Below, piece after piece: positions 35,063-46,220 of a stretch of 53,735 nt of DNA; the stretch's first letter is position 1; each line of letters starts with the position of its first letter. This DNA comes from Phenylobacterium sp. (GTDB lineage: Bacteria > Pseudomonadota > Alphaproteobacteria > Caulobacterales > Caulobacteraceae). Where the stretch lies: positions 1 to 53,735 of the forward strand of contig JAGNIV010000023.1 of NCBI GenBank assembly GCA_018001015.1, read 5' to 3'. A program made the position numbers and the translations under genes. The notes below the pieces were generated by a model, which was given only the letters and a program-made list of their open reading frames with translations, made no database searches and was not told the origin of the DNA.

Positions 35063-35478
35063 AGGCCCAGGGCCCGCCGCGCCACCTCAGCGGCGTAGGT
35101 CAGCTCGTCGGCCGTATAGGTCTCCGCCGGGCTGTGACCCCAGACCGGCCCCGGCCAGGCCGGATCATCCCGTCGGCGTCCCACCACATGGACGTGGAGT
35201 TGCGGCGTCACATTGCCCAGAGCGCCGACGTTCAGCTTTTCCGGCGGCGCGCCCAGGGCCTCGCCCAGGACCCGCAGGGCGCGGCCGGCGTGGACGATCT
35301 CGTCCATCAGCTGCGCGCGCTCCATCGCCATCAGATCCTCGATTTCCCGCAGGGCCCCGCCCTGGGGAATCAGCACCAGCCAGGGATAGCGGGCGTCATC
35401 CTGCAGCCGCACATGGCACAGCCTCAGGTCTCCCAGGGGGTGGGAGGTGGCGATGAAAGCGGGATCGATCTCGAGCAT
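35059..35478 (-). CDS. HIT-family protein (histidine triad)
   Basis: A 139-aa HIT-fold protein with the triad region QLHVHVVGRR (His95 and His97, with Arg101 where a third His normally sits). This HxHxxxR pattern occurs in a common alphaproteobacterial subgroup. HIT enzymes act on nucleoside phosphoramidates or dinucleotides. It converges on the proline-rich protein gene and is divergent from mdh. Confidence 0.9.
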   Translation of the reverse strand: MLEIDPAFIATSHPLGDLRLCHVRLQDDARYPWLVLIPQGGALREIEDLMAMERAQLMDEIVHAGRALRVLGEALGAPPEKLNVGALGNVTPQLHVHVVGRRRDDPAWPGPVWGHSPAETYTADELTYAAEVARRALGL

Positions 35479-35617
35479 GGCGGCAGGATGACCACGCGGC
35501 CACGCCGCCGCAAAGGGCCGAAACGCGCCTGCGGCATTGCGGCAAGGCGGTGGTTTGAGCTACGGGGACCCCCGACCTGGCGCACCTGCCGTCCCGCAAC
35601 AGCTATCGGAGCAGTCC

Positions 35618-36604
35618 ATGACCACCAAGACCCCCATCCGCGTGGCGGTCACCGGCGCGGCCGGCAACATCGGCTACGCCCTCCTCTTCCGCATCGCCTC
35701 GGGTGAAATGTTCGGCAAGGATCAGCCGCTGATCCTGCAACTGCTGGAAATCCCGGTTGAAGGCCCGCAGAAGGCCCTGAAGGGCGTCGCCATGGAGCTG
35801 GAGGACTGCGCCTTCCCGCTGTTGAAGGACATGGTCCTGACCGGCGAGGCCGACGTGGCGTTCAAGGATGTGAACTGGGCCCTGCTGGTGGGCTCCAAGC
35901 CCCGCGGTCCCGGCATGGAGCGCGCCGACCTGCTGAAGGACAACGGCAAGATCTTCATCGCCCAGGGCCAGTCCATCGACAAGGTGGCCGCCGACGACGC
36001 CCGCGTGGCCGTGGTGGGCAACCCCTGCAACACCAACGTGATGATCGCCGCCAGCCAGGCCAAGCGCCTGCCGAAGGATCGCTTCACCGCCATGGTCCGC
36101 CTGGACGAAAACCGTGGCCGCGCCCAGCTGGCCAAGAAGGCCGGCGTCGACATCGGCCAGGTCTCTGACCTGTTCATCTACGGCAACCACAGCCCGACCA
36201 TGTTCGCCGACTTCACCCACGCCAAGATCGGCGGCAAGGACGCGGCGTCGGTGATCGGCGACGAAGCCTGGCTGAAGAACGACTTCCTGCCGGCGGTCGG
36301 CAAGCGCGGCGCGGCGATCATCGAAGCCCGCGGCGTCTCCTCGGCCGCCTCGGCCGCCAACGCCCTGGTCGATCACGTCCATGACCTGGTGACGCCCGGC
36401 AAGATCCACTCGGTCGCCGTCGAAAGCCAGGGCCGCTACGGCTTCGCCGAGGGCGTCTGGGCCGGCATGCCGGTGAAGACCACCGCCACCGGCTACGATG
36501 TCATCACCTCCTACGAGATGGACGAATTCGCCAAGAGCAAGATCGCCCTGACCAACGAAGAGCTGGTCGGCGAACGCGACACCGTCAAGGACATGATCGG
36601 CTAA
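35618..36604 (+). CDS. mdh: NAD(P)-dependent malate dehydrogenase, cytosolic-type lineage
   Basis: Oxidises malate to oxaloacetate. The Rossmann motif VTGAAGNIG is at 11-19, the substrate-binding region includes [14 protein letters not shown], and the catalytic His191 lies in [11 protein letters not shown]. The 328 aa and these motifs belong to the plant-cytosolic/Burkholderia-Mycobacterium type, not the LDH-like type (start MARAKIALIGAGMIGG) that I recall from Caulobacter. The ATG at 35618 has GGAG 7 bases upstream. An intrinsic terminator follows. The sucC operon lies 3 kb downstream. Confidence 0.96.
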   Translation: MTTKTPIRVAVTGAAGNIGYALLFRIASGEMFGKDQPLILQLLEIPVEGPQKALKGVAMELEDCAFPLLKDMVLTGEADVAFKDVNWALLVGSKPRGPGMERADLLKDNGKIFIAQGQSIDKVAADDARVAVVGNPCNTNVMIAASQAKRLPKDRFTAMVRLDENRGRAQLAKKAGVDIGQVSDLFIYGNHSPTMFADFTHAKIGGKDAASVIGDEAWLKNDFLPAVGKRGAAIIEARGVSSAASAANALVDHVHDLVTPGKIHSVAVESQGRYGFAEGVWAGMPVKTTATGYDVITSYEMDEFAKSKIALTNEELVGERDTVKDMIG

Positions 36605-36658
36605 GCTCTAAGGACGGGGCGGACGTCTTCGCCCGCCTCTTCCAGATGCGCATGTTGG

Positions 36659-36690
36659 ACCCCGCTCGGCTCTGGCCGGGCGGGGTTTTC
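36659..36690 (+). terminator. Intrinsic terminator of mdh
   Basis: ACCCCGC-T-CGGC pairs with GCCG-G-GCGGGGT, with a single T/G mismatch, and is followed by TTTTC. Confidence 0.8.
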
Positions 36691-36800
36691 ATTGGGCGCC
36701 AGCTCAAGGGTGCGCGTCTCGCGGGCCAGGTGAAGTGTGGCTGAACTCCGACGCTCATTTCGCGTCTGAACAGCATTTCGACCAACCCAGACGCGACACC

Positions 36801-37433
36801 TCAGCGTTCGTAGCCCGCGACGTCATCCAGTTCCTGGATCCGCTGGTCGTAGAGGTCGGCGACCTCCTCCGGGGCGTGACGGGCGGCGTCCTCACGGGCG
36901 TCCAGCCAGCGCTGCTGCTGGCGGCGCAGGCGGTGCATGGGAATGCCGGCGTCCAGAGCGCGGCGCCAGGCGCCGGCCAGCCGACGATCCTGGGCGGCGA
37001 GGGCGGCGTCGCCGCAGACCAGCTCCTCGGCGGCGCTGACGCTGTCGGCGCAGTCGAAGCTCGGCCCCTGCGCCCCAGTCTGGATGGGCGGCGCGGTCGC
37101 CCTGGGGGGCGGAACCTCGGCCCGTGGCGGGGGGAGCGCTGGGGCCGAAATCTTCAGGCCCGGCGGCAGCAGCTCAAGCTTGGCGCCGTTGACGGCGGGC
37201 AGGGGCTCGTCGCGATCAATCTCGATCTGCATCTGCTCGACCGGCTTCATGGATCCGGGCGCGCGGGTGTCTGGCGCCAGTTCCGGCCGGGCCAAAATGC
37301 CGACCGCCAAGCCCAGGACGCAGGCTCCGCCGACCCCGGCCAGCACCATGGGCCTGGTGAACAGCGACCTCACGGTCGGTGCGGCGACAACAGGGGAGTC
37401 GGGCGGCGAGCCGCCAGGGGTTTCGATGGTCAT
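36801..37433 (-). CDS. LprI-like (DUF1311) domain protein with membrane anchor
   Basis: The 210-aa protein has one hydrophobic helix (about 29-49, VLAGVGGACVLGLAVGILA) after a short cytoplasmic N-terminus. A Pro-rich linker follows, then a C-terminal LprI-type domain (FDCADSVSAAEELVCGD, then QQQRWLDAREDAA) with the family's two cysteines. The domain would be periplasmic. LprI in Mycobacterium inhibits lysozyme; that role here is only an analogy. It converges on mdh. Confidence 0.78.
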   Translation of the reverse strand: MTIETPGGSPPDSPVVAAPTVRSLFTRPMVLAGVGGACVLGLAVGILARPELAPDTRAPGSMKPVEQMQIEIDRDEPLPAVNGAKLELLPPGLKISAPALPPPRAEVPPPRATAPPIQTGAQGPSFDCADSVSAAEELVCGDAALAAQDRRLAGAWRRALDAGIPMHRLRRQQQRWLDAREDAARHAPEEVADLYDQRIQELDDVAGYER

Positions 37434-37568
37434 GGCGCTGTCCTTGGTCCCAGCCTCCTGAATCCCCGAGGCGGCGTTATCGTTGCGGCGGGTCGCTGAA
37501 CCGCGCCTGAACCGCCATTGCGAAGCCGGTCCCCCGGCCGCTATGTCGCGGTCTCAAAGGAGGCGTCC

Positions 37569-38117
37569 ATGACCGCCATCGGCCCGACCCTGGAAACCGA
37601 ACGCCTGATCCTGCGGCCGCCCTGCGCCGATGACTTCGCGCCCTGGTGCGCGTTCATGGCCGACGAGGAGGCCGCCCAGTACATTGGGGGGCTGCAGACG
37701 CCTTCGGTGGTGTGGCGGGCCCTGTGCTCGGTCACCGGCGCATGGACCATCAGCGGGTTCTCAATGTTCAGCGTCGTCGAGAAGGCCACCGGGGATTGGG
37801 TCGGCCGCCTGGGGCCCTGGTATCCCGAGGGCTGGCCGGGAACCGAGGTTGGTTGGGGGATCGTCCGCGACCGCTGGGGCCAGGGCTATGCGACGGAGGG
37901 GGCGATCGCGGCCACCGACTGGGCCTTCGACAATTTCGACTGGCATGAAGTGGTGCACACCATCGACCCGGCCAACACCGCCTCGGCGGCCGTGGCGAGG
38001 AGGCTGGGCTCCACCATCCTGCGCCAGGCCGCGATGCCCGCGCCCTATGAGCACCTCACCGTCGATGTCTGGGGCCAGGGCCGCGAACAGTGGATGGCGG
38101 CGCGGGGGTCCCGCTAG
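37569..38117 (+). CDS. GNAT-family N-acetyltransferase (RimJ-like)
   Basis: A 182-aa acetyltransferase of the RimJ/RimL type. It opens TLETERLILRPP and carries the acetyl-CoA motif RDRWGQGYATEGAIAATDW and the late segment HTIDPANTASAAVARRLG. The ATG at 37569 has AGGAGG 6-8 bases upstream. The substrate is unknown. It overlaps by 4 bases the convergent LytTR gene. Confidence 0.92.
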   Translation: MTAIGPTLETERLILRPPCADDFAPWCAFMADEEAAQYIGGLQTPSVVWRALCSVTGAWTISGFSMFSVVEKATGDWVGRLGPWYPEGWPGTEVGWGIVRDRWGQGYATEGAIAATDWAFDNFDWHEVVHTIDPANTASAAVARRLGSTILRQAAMPAPYEHLTVDVWGQGREQWMAARGSR

Positions 38118-38917
38118 ATCCAGCCGGCGTCACGGATCAGCTTGGCGTAAGTGCGGCTGACCGGAACCTCCGAGCCGTCCTTCAGCGTCAGGGTCGCGCG
38201 CCCATCGCCCCGGCGGGCGTCGGCCACGGCGTCGCGCGCCACCCACCAGGAGCGGTGGACCTGGGCGCCCTCGATCCCCTCAAGCTCGGCCACCGCGTCG
38301 GCGAGCCGCATCAGGATCAGGTCCTGACCCTTGGAGGTGTGCAGGCGCAGGTAATGGTCCTCCGCCTCCACCGCCCAGATCTCCGCGCCCCGAAGCTTCA
38401 GGGGCAGGCGCTCCAGGAATTTCACGGGCGCCGGCGCGGCGGGGGCCGCCTGGGCCGCCTGGGCGGCTTCGCGCCGATGAGACAGGAAGATCGCCAGGCC
38501 GCTCATCACCAGACACATGACCCAGGTGATCAGCATGTATTGCGGCAGCTCGTGCGTGTGGGCCCGGCCGCGCGACACAAACCCCACCGCGCCCCAGACC
38601 AGCAGGCCCATGAGCGGCGTCATCAGGGTGCCGCTGATCACCGTGTGGACCACCAGGCCGCGGCGGGTGAGGGGAATGAGGCCGGCCAGCCGGAAACTCG
38701 CCATGCCCAGCAGCGCCCCGGCCAGGCCGACCGTCACCATGAAGGCCGTGCGGGGCAGGAAGGCCACGTGCCCGGTGTCGAACGCCTCCACGAAGCTCAG
38801 GAACACCCCCACGCTGGCCGACACCAGGAGCGTCCGCCGGACGCCGGCCTGGCTAACGGGTTCCAGTCGCGAAGCGTGAACGGCGCCGGGCTGCGACTCG
38901 CGCAGTCGATCTGTCAT
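38114..38917 (-). CDS. Membrane-bound LytTR-domain transcriptional regulator
   Basis: The 267-aa protein has four predicted transmembrane helices in its first half (including LLVSASVGVFLSFVEAF and YMLITWVMCLVMSGLAIFL). An Ala/Pro linker follows, and then a C-terminal LytTR DNA-binding domain (GAEIWAVEAEDHYLRLHT, then VHRSWWVARDAVA). Tethering LytTR to the membrane is typical of alphaproteobacterial regulators that sense envelope signals. The ATG at 38917 is preferred over TTG at 38989. It is divergent from the DUF2306 membrane protein gene. Confidence 0.88.
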   Translation of the reverse strand: MTDRLRESQPGAVHASRLEPVSQAGVRRTLLVSASVGVFLSFVEAFDTGHVAFLPRTAFMVTVGLAGALLGMASFRLAGLIPLTRRGLVVHTVISGTLMTPLMGLLVWGAVGFVSRGRAHTHELPQYMLITWVMCLVMSGLAIFLSHRREAAQAAQAAPAAPAPVKFLERLPLKLRGAEIWAVEAEDHYLRLHTSKGQDLILMRLADAVAELEGIEGAQVHRSWWVARDAVADARRGDGRATLTLKDGSEVPVSRTYAKLIRDAGWI

Positions 38918-39002
38918 TCGACGCAGCGTCCTTTGCGCATGGGGCGGCGGGGTCTCCACAAGGCGGCGACGGGCCACGAGGGCCCTCAAGCGGAGATAGA
39001 TG

Positions 39003-39554
39003 ATGTCGCGGGTTTCTCAAACGTCAGCGCAGGCGGCTCCCAGTCCGATCGAAAGGATTCGCCGGATCGTCCTGCCCTTGGCGGCGGTCGGGCTGGCGGT
39101 GGCCCTGCTCCCCCTTGCCGGCGGCATTGTCCGCGCCGCCAGCGGCGGCCGGCTCCGCGCGCCGGACTGGGGCCTGCTCGCCGCCCAGCCCCTGGTGATC
39201 CAGCTCCATCTGGCCGCCGCGGCGCTCGCCTTGGTGATCGGGGCCATGCTGATGCTGATGCGCAAGGGGGTGACCTTCCACCGCCGCGCCGGCTGGGTGT
39301 GGGTGGGCGCCATGTCCATCGTGGCCGGCTCCTCGATCTTCATCACCGGGGTGAACGGCGACCACTGGTCCTTCATCCACATGATCAGCGGCTGGACCCT
39401 GATCACCCTGCCCCTGGCGGTCATCGCGGCCCGCCGCCACAACGTGAAGCAACACCGCCGCTTCATGATGGGCATGTTCTACGGCGGCCTGATCATCGCC
39501 GGCGGCCTGACCTTTATCCCGGGCCGAACCATGTGGAACGTCTTCTTCGCCTGA
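39003..39554 (+). CDS. DUF2306 family membrane protein, 183 aa
   Basis: Four hydrophobic helices with DUF2306 landmarks: a conserved His in QLHLAAAALALVIGAMLM, FHRRAGWVWVGAM, HMISGWTLITLP and RRHNVKQHRRFMMGMF. The conserved histidines suggest heme or metal in the membrane, but no function is known. Two tandem ATGs exist (39000 and 39003); the second sits 7 bases from GGAG. The divergent LytTR regulator is the likely controller. Confidence 0.85.
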   Translation: MSRVSQTSAQAAPSPIERIRRIVLPLAAVGLAVALLPLAGGIVRAASGGRLRAPDWGLLAAQPLVIQLHLAAAALALVIGAMLMLMRKGVTFHRRAGWVWVGAMSIVAGSSIFITGVNGDHWSFIHMISGWTLITLPLAVIAARRHNVKQHRRFMMGMFYGGLIIAGGLTFIPGRTMWNVFFA

Positions 39555-39645
39555 CGCTCCGTCGCCCGCGGCGGGGCGTTCCGCGGCAGGTGGCGCCCCC
39601 GTCGGACAATTGGACGCGAACGTTATTTTTCTGACCGTGGCGCGG

Positions 39646-39673
39646 TTGCAACGGTCCGGAACGGCGCTTATAC
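39646..39673 (+). promoter_or_regulatory. Possible promoter of the sucC operon
   Basis: TTGCAA (39646-39651) and TTATAC (39668-39673) are 16 bases apart, with GC before the -10 as in Caulobacter housekeeping promoters. It sits about 52 bases before the sucC ATG. The match is imperfect. Confidence 0.35.
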
Positions 39674-39724
39674 CCCGGCTTCTCGCCGCACTGGGCGGGC
39701 CCAAACAGCGCGCATCGCGACCTC

Positions 39725-40924
39725 ATGAATATACACGAGCATCAAGCCAAAGCCGTCCTCTCCGAGTTCGGCGTGGCGGTTCCGCGTGGCTATCCAGCCT
39801 TCACCGTCGATGAGGCCGTCAAGGCCGCCGAGACCCTGGGCGGTCCGGTCTTCGTTGTGAAATCCCAGATCCACGCCGGTGGGCGCGGCAAGGGCAAGTT
39901 CGAGGGCCTTGGCCCCGACGCCAAGGGCGGCGTCCGGGTCGTCAAGTCCGTCGACGAGGTCCGCACCAACGCCGCCGAGATGCTCGGCCGGGTGCTGGTG
40001 ACCCATCAGACGGGTCCCAAGGGCAAGCAGGTCAACCGCCTCTACATCGAAGAGGGCGCGGCGATCGCCAAGGAATTCTACCTGTCCCTGCTGGTGGACC
40101 GCGAAACCAGCCGGGTTTCGGTGGTCGCCTCCACCGAAGGCGGCATGGACATCGAGGACGTGGCCCACGCCACGCCCGAGAAGATCATCACCTTCTCCAT
40201 CGACCCCGCCACCGGGGTCTGGAACCACCACGGCCTGAAGCTCTCCAAGGCGCTCGGACTGAAGGGTGATCTCTCCAAGCAGGCCGGAAAGCTGCTGCGC
40301 CAGCTCTATACGGCGTTCCTGGCCAAGGACATGGCCATGCTGGAGATCAACCCGCTGATCGTCACCGCGGACGACCAGCTGCGCGTCCTCGACGCCAAGG
40401 TCTCCTTCGACTCGAACGCGCTCTACCGCCACCCCGACATCGTCGCCCTGCGCGATGAGAGCGAGGAGGACCCCAAGGAGATCGAGGCCTCCAAGTTCGA
40501 CCTCAGCTACATCGCCCTCGACGGCGAGATCGGCTGCATGGTCAACGGCGCCGGTCTGGCCATGGCCACCATGGACATCATCAAGCTCTACGGCGCCGAG
40601 CCCGCCAACTTCCTGGACGTCGGCGGCGGCGCCGACGAAGCCAAGGTGACAGCCGCCTTCAAGATCATCATGGCCGACCCCAACGTGAAGGGCATCCTGG
40701 TGAACATCTTCGGCGGCATCGCCCGTTGCGATGTCCTGGCCCAGGGCGTGGTGGCGGCGGTCAAGCAGGTGGGCCTGACGGTTCCCCTGGTGGTCCGCCT
40801 TGAAGGCACCAACGCCGAGCTCGGCAAGAAAATCATCAACGAGAGCGGCCTGAACGTCATCGCCGCCAACGACCTTTCCGATGGCGCCGAGAAAATCGTC
40901 GCCGCCGTGCGTGGAGCTGCCTGA
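39725..40924 (+). CDS. sucC: Succinyl-CoA synthetase beta subunit
   Basis: The ATP-grasp subunit of succinyl-CoA synthetase (TCA cycle, substrate-level phosphorylation). The 399-aa chain starts [20 protein letters not shown], with the ATP-grasp region at [12 protein letters not shown] and LEINPL, and a C-terminal [14 protein letters not shown] domain. Its stop overlaps the sucD start by one base, so subunit stoichiometry is coupled. Cytoplasmic. Confidence 0.98.
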   Translation: MNIHEHQAKAVLSEFGVAVPRGYPAFTVDEAVKAAETLGGPVFVVKSQIHAGGRGKGKFEGLGPDAKGGVRVVKSVDEVRTNAAEMLGRVLVTHQTGPKGKQVNRLYIEEGAAIAKEFYLSLLVDRETSRVSVVASTEGGMDIEDVAHATPEKIITFSIDPATGVWNHHGLKLSKALGLKGDLSKQAGKLLRQLYTAFLAKDMAMLEINPLIVTADDQLRVLDAKVSFDSNALYRHPDIVALRDESEEDPKEIEASKFDLSYIALDGEIGCMVNGAGLAMATMDIIKLYGAEPANFLDVGGGADEAKVTAAFKIIMADPNVKGILVNIFGGIARCDVLAQGVVAAVKQVGLTVPLVVRLEGTNAELGKKIINESGLNVIAANDLSDGAEKIVAAVRGAA

Positions 40925-41799
40925 TGTCCATCCTCATCGGCAAAGACACCAAGGTCATCTGCCAGGGCATCACCGGCGCCCAAGGCACCTTCCACTCCGA
41001 ACAGGCCATCGCCTTCGGCACCAAGATGGTCGGCGGCGTCACCCCCGGTAAGGGCGGCTCCACCCACATCGGCCTGCCGGTCTTCGACACCGTCGACGAG
41101 GCCGTCCGCGCCACCGGCGCCGACGCCAGCGTGATCTATGTCCCGCCGGCCTTCGCCGCAGACTCCATCCTGGAGGCCATCGACGCCGAAGTCCCCCTGG
41201 TGATCTGCATCACCGAGGGCATCCCGGTGGCCGACATGATCCAGGTGAAGCGCGCCCTGATCGGCTCAAAAACCAGGCTGATCGGGCCCAACTGTCCCGG
41301 CGTCCTGACCCCGGAAGCCTGCAAGATCGGCATTATGCCGGCCAATATCTTCAAGAAGGGCTCAGTGGGTGTTGTCTCGCGCTCGGGCACGCTTACCTAC
41401 GAAGCCGTGTTCCAGACCACCCAGGTGGGCCTGGGCCAGTCCACGGCGGTGGGCATCGGCGGCGACCCGGTGAAAGGCACCGAGTTCATCGACATGCTCG
41501 ACATGTTCCTGAAGGACCCGGAGACCGAGTCGATCATCATGATCGGCGAAATCGGCGGGTCGGCGGAAGAAGACGCGGCTGAGTTCATTAAGAATTCAGC
41601 AATAAAGAAGCCTATGGTCGGCTTCATCGCGGGACGTACCGCGCCGCCTGGCCGGCGCATGGGTCACGCGGGCGCGATCATCTCCGGCGGCAAGGGCGGC
41701 GCCGAGGATAAGATCGCCGCGATGGAGGCTGCGGGCATCCGCGTGTCACCGTCTCCGGCGAAGCTGGGTGAAACCCTCCTTGAGGTTCTCAAGGGCTGA
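40924..41799 (+). CDS. sucD: Succinyl-CoA synthetase alpha subunit
   Basis: The CoA-binding subunit that carries the phosphohistidine. The start [20 protein letters not shown] matches the family, and the active-site His248 lies in [14 protein letters not shown]. The length of 291 aa is typical. It overlaps sucC by one base and is followed after 162 bases by sucA. Confidence 0.98.
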   Translation: MSILIGKDTKVICQGITGAQGTFHSEQAIAFGTKMVGGVTPGKGGSTHIGLPVFDTVDEAVRATGADASVIYVPPAFAADSILEAIDAEVPLVICITEGIPVADMIQVKRALIGSKTRLIGPNCPGVLTPEACKIGIMPANIFKKGSVGVVSRSGTLTYEAVFQTTQVGLGQSTAVGIGGDPVKGTEFIDMLDMFLKDPETESIIMIGEIGGSAEEDAAEFIKNSAIKKPMVGFIAGRTAPPGRRMGHAGAIISGGKGGAEDKIAAMEAAGIRVSPSPAKLGETLLEVLKG

Positions 41800-41961
41800 T
41801 AGCCATTCCTGCCGAAGTGGGGGCCGGTTCGGCGTCCGGAATGGTCTCGACGAAGGTCTTGGGCGAACGCAGAATTCGCTCAAGGCGCGAAAATCAAGCG
41901 TAGGGCGGTCCGCGCTCGGCTCCTTTCATGAAGCTCCGCGGCCCCCGGGAAAGCGGACGAA

Positions 41962-44916
41962 ATGGCGGACGACGCAGGTCTGATCAACGAGGTGCTCGCC
42001 GAGACCTCCTTCCTGTATGGCGGCAACACCGCCTTCGTGGAGGACCTCTATGCGAAATGGGCGGTCGACCCGAATTCCGTCGAGCCCTCGTGGCGCGCCT
42101 TCTTCGCCTCTTTGCAGGATCGCGCCGAAGAGGTGAAGGCCGCTGCGGTAAAGCCCGCCTGGACGCATCGCGCCGCCCCCGCCGCCCGCCCCGAATGGCT
42201 CTCGGCCATTGACGGTCTCTGGCCGGCGGTGGAGGCCAAGGTCGGCGCCAAGGTGGCCGAGCGCGCGCCGCCCACCGCCAGTCCTGAATCGGTCCGCGCC
42301 GCGACGCTGGATTCCCTGCGCGCCATCATGATGATCCGGGCCTACCGGATGCGCGGCCATCTGCGGGCCAATCTGGATCCTCTGGGCATCGCCATTCCCG
42401 AGGGCGACGCCACCGAGCTTGACCCCGCCTCCTACGGCTTCACCGAGGCCGACTACGACCGCTCGATCTTTCTGGACTTCGTGCTGGGCCTGGAAACCGG
42501 GACCATCCGTGAGATCCTGGAGATCCTGCGCCGCACCTACTGCAACGACATCGGTGTGCAGTACATGCACATCTCCGACCCCGCTCAGAAGGCGTGGCTG
42601 CAGGAGCGCATCGAGGGTCGGGATAAAGAGATCAGCTTCACCAAGGAGGGCAAGGTCGCCATCCTCAAGAAGCTGATCGAGGCCGAGGGCTTCGAGAAGT
42701 TCCTGCACAAGCGGTTCCCCGGCACCAAGCGGTTTGGCCTGGACGGCGGCGAGGCCATGGTCCCGGCGCTGGAGCAGATCATCAAGCGCGGCGGCGCGCT
42801 GGGGGTGAAGGACATCGTCATCGGCATGCCCCACCGGGGCCGGCTGAACGTTCTGGCCGCCGTGATGGCCAAACCTTACCAGGTGATCTTCCACGAGTTC
42901 CAGGGCGGCACCTCGTTGCCGTCGGACGTGGAAGGCTCCGGCGACGTGAAGTACCACATGGGCGCCTCCTCGGACCGCGCCTTCGACGGCAACTCCGTCC
43001 ACCTGTCGCTCACCGCCAACCCCTCCCACCTGGAGATCGTCAACCCGGTGGTGCTGGGCAAGGCTCGCGCCAAGCAGGCCGGCCTGCTGCGCGAGAACCC
43101 CGATTCCGGCCGCACCCACGTCCTCCCCCTGCTGCTGCACGGGGACGCGGCCTTCGCCGGCCAGGGCGTGATCGCCGAATGCTTCACCATCTCGGGCGTG
43201 AAGGGCTACCGCACCGGCGGCACCATCCACTTCATCGTCAACAACCAGATCGGCTTCACCACCGCCCCGGCCTTCAGCCGCTCGTCGCCCTATCCGTCGG
43301 ATGTCGCCCTGATGGTGGAGGCGCCGATCTTCCACGTGAACGGGGACGACCCCGAGGCCGTGACCTACGTCGCCAAGGTGGCCACCGAGTTCCGCCAGCA
43401 GTTCGGCAAGGACGTGGTCATCGACATGTTCTGCTACCGCCGGTTCGGTCACAACGAGGGTGACGATCCGACGATGACCTCGCCCTTGATGTACGCCAAG
43501 ATCAAGGACCACCCCTCGACCCGCGAACTCTATTCCCGCCAGCTGATCGGCGAGGGCGTCATCACCGAGGACGATGTCGCCGCCTGGATGAAGGACTTCG
43601 ACGACTTCCTCGACCTGGAGATGGAGTCGGGCAAGACCTACAAGGCCAACAAGGCCGACTGGCTGGACGGCAAGTGGGCGGGCCTGGCCCTGCCCGACGG
43701 CGACGACCGCCGCGGCGACACCAGCGTGCCGCTGCAGAAGCTGCTGGATCTCGGCGCCCGGATGACCGCCATTCCGGCCGACCTCGACGTCCACAAGACC
43801 GTCAAGCGCGCCATCGACAATCGCCGCACCGCCATCGACACCGGCGAGGGACTGGACTGGGGCACGGGCGAACACCTGGCCTTCGCCACCCTGCTGGACG
43901 AAGGCTTCCCGGTCCGCCTGGCCGGCCAGGACAGCGTGCGCGGCACCTTCGTGCAGCGCCACTGTGATCTGATCGATCAAACCACCGAGGCCCACTATCA
44001 GCCGCTCTCCAACCTGCGCCCCGGCCAGGCCCACTTCGAGGTCATCGACTCGGCTCTGTCCGAGGAGGCCGTGCTGGGCTTCGAATACGGCTTCTCGCTC
44101 GCCGACCCCAAGACCCTGGTCCTGTGGGAGGCCCAGTTCGGCGACTTCGCCAACGGCGCCCAGGTGGTCATCGACCAGTTCATCTCGTCGGGTGAGCGGA
44201 AATGGCTGCGGATGAGCGGCCTGGTCCTGCTGCTGCCGCACGGCTACGAGGGCCAGGGCCCGGAGCACTCCTCGGCCCGCCTGGAGCGCTTCCTGCAGCT
44301 CTGCGCCGAGGACAACCTCCAGGTCGTCAACTGCTCGACGCCCGCCAACTACTTCCACGTCCTGCGCCGCCAGATGCGCCGGGAGTTCCGCAAGCCCCTG
44401 GTGGTGATGACGCCCAAGTCGCTGCTGCGCCACAAGAAGGCGACGTCGCGCCTGGTGGACATGGCCGAGGGCTCGTCCTTCCACCGCGTGCTGCACGACG
44501 ACGCCGAGCGCGGCGTCAACACCGCCACCAAGCTGGTGGAGCCGGAGAAGATCCGCCGCGTCGTGCTGTGCTCGGGCAAGGTCTATTACGACCTGCTGGA
44601 CGCCCGCGAGGAGAAGGGCGTCGATGACGTCTATCTGATGCGCCTGGAGCAGTTCTATCCCTGGCCGGTGAAGTCGCTGTCCACCGAGCTGTCGCGCTTC
44701 CCCAACGCCGAACTGGTCTGGTGTCAGGAAGAGCCCAAGAACATGGGTGGCTGGACCTTCGTCGATCCGTGGCTGGAGCTCACCCTCGACCGCCTGAAGA
44801 TCAAGGCCAAGCGCGCCCGCTATGTCGGCCGCCCCGCCTCGGCCTCCACCGCCGCCGGCCAGATGAGCCGGCACATGAAGGAGCTTCAGACGTTCCTTGC
44901 TGAAGCCTTCGCCTAA
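41962..44916 (+). CDS. sucA: 2-oxoglutarate dehydrogenase E1 component
   Basis: The thiamine-diphosphate enzyme that decarboxylates 2-oxoglutarate. The N-terminal segment [18 protein letters not shown] is the E2-binding region. The ThDP motif is [10 protein letters not shown] (Asp395) through NNQIGFTT, and the C-terminal part includes [20 protein letters not shown]. At 984 aa it is slightly longer than E. coli SucA (933). The ATG at 41962 is used; an ATG at 41928 is out of frame. It is followed by sucB after 35 bases. Confidence 0.98.
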   Translation: MADDAGLINEVLAETSFLYGGNTAFVEDLYAKWAVDPNSVEPSWRAFFASLQDRAEEVKAAAVKPAWTHRAAPAARPEWLSAIDGLWPAVEAKVGAKVAERAPPTASPESVRAATLDSLRAIMMIRAYRMRGHLRANLDPLGIAIPEGDATELDPASYGFTEADYDRSIFLDFVLGLETGTIREILEILRRTYCNDIGVQYMHISDPAQKAWLQERIEGRDKEISFTKEGKVAILKKLIEAEGFEKFLHKRFPGTKRFGLDGGEAMVPALEQIIKRGGALGVKDIVIGMPHRGRLNVLAAVMAKPYQVIFHEFQGGTSLPSDVEGSGDVKYHMGASSDRAFDGNSVHLSLTANPSHLEIVNPVVLGKARAKQAGLLRENPDSGRTHVLPLLLHGDAAFAGQGVIAECFTISGVKGYRTGGTIHFIVNNQIGFTTAPAFSRSSPYPSDVALMVEAPIFHVNGDDPEAVTYVAKVATEFRQQFGKDVVIDMFCYRRFGHNEGDDPTMTSPLMYAKIKDHPSTRELYSRQLIGEGVITEDDVAAWMKDFDDFLDLEMESGKTYKANKADWLDGKWAGLALPDGDDRRGDTSVPLQKLLDLGARMTAIPADLDVHKTVKRAIDNRRTAIDTGEGLDWGTGEHLAFATLLDEGFPVRLAGQDSVRGTFVQRHCDLIDQTTEAHYQPLSNLRPGQAHFEVIDSALSEEAVLGFEYGFSLADPKTLVLWEAQFGDFANGAQVVIDQFISSGERKWLRMSGLVLLLPHGYEGQGPEHSSARLERFLQLCAEDNLQVVNCSTPANYFHVLRRQMRREFRKPLVVMTPKSLLRHKKATSRLVDMAEGSSFHRVLHDDAERGVNTATKLVEPEKIRRVVLCSGKVYYDLLDAREEKGVDDVYLMRLEQFYPWPVKSLSTELSRFPNAELVWCQEEPKNMGGWTFVDPWLELTLDRLKIKAKRARYVGRPASASTAAGQMSRHMKELQTFLAEAFA

Positions 44917-44951
44917 ACCGCCAGCCCGAAAGAACAGGAAGAACCTCCCCA

Positions 44952-46163
<1,212 letters not shown>

Positions 46164-46220
46164 GGCGCGCCCGCGTCCTCATGCCCGCGTCCAGCACCTC
46201 TAATTCGGAAGACTAGGCTC

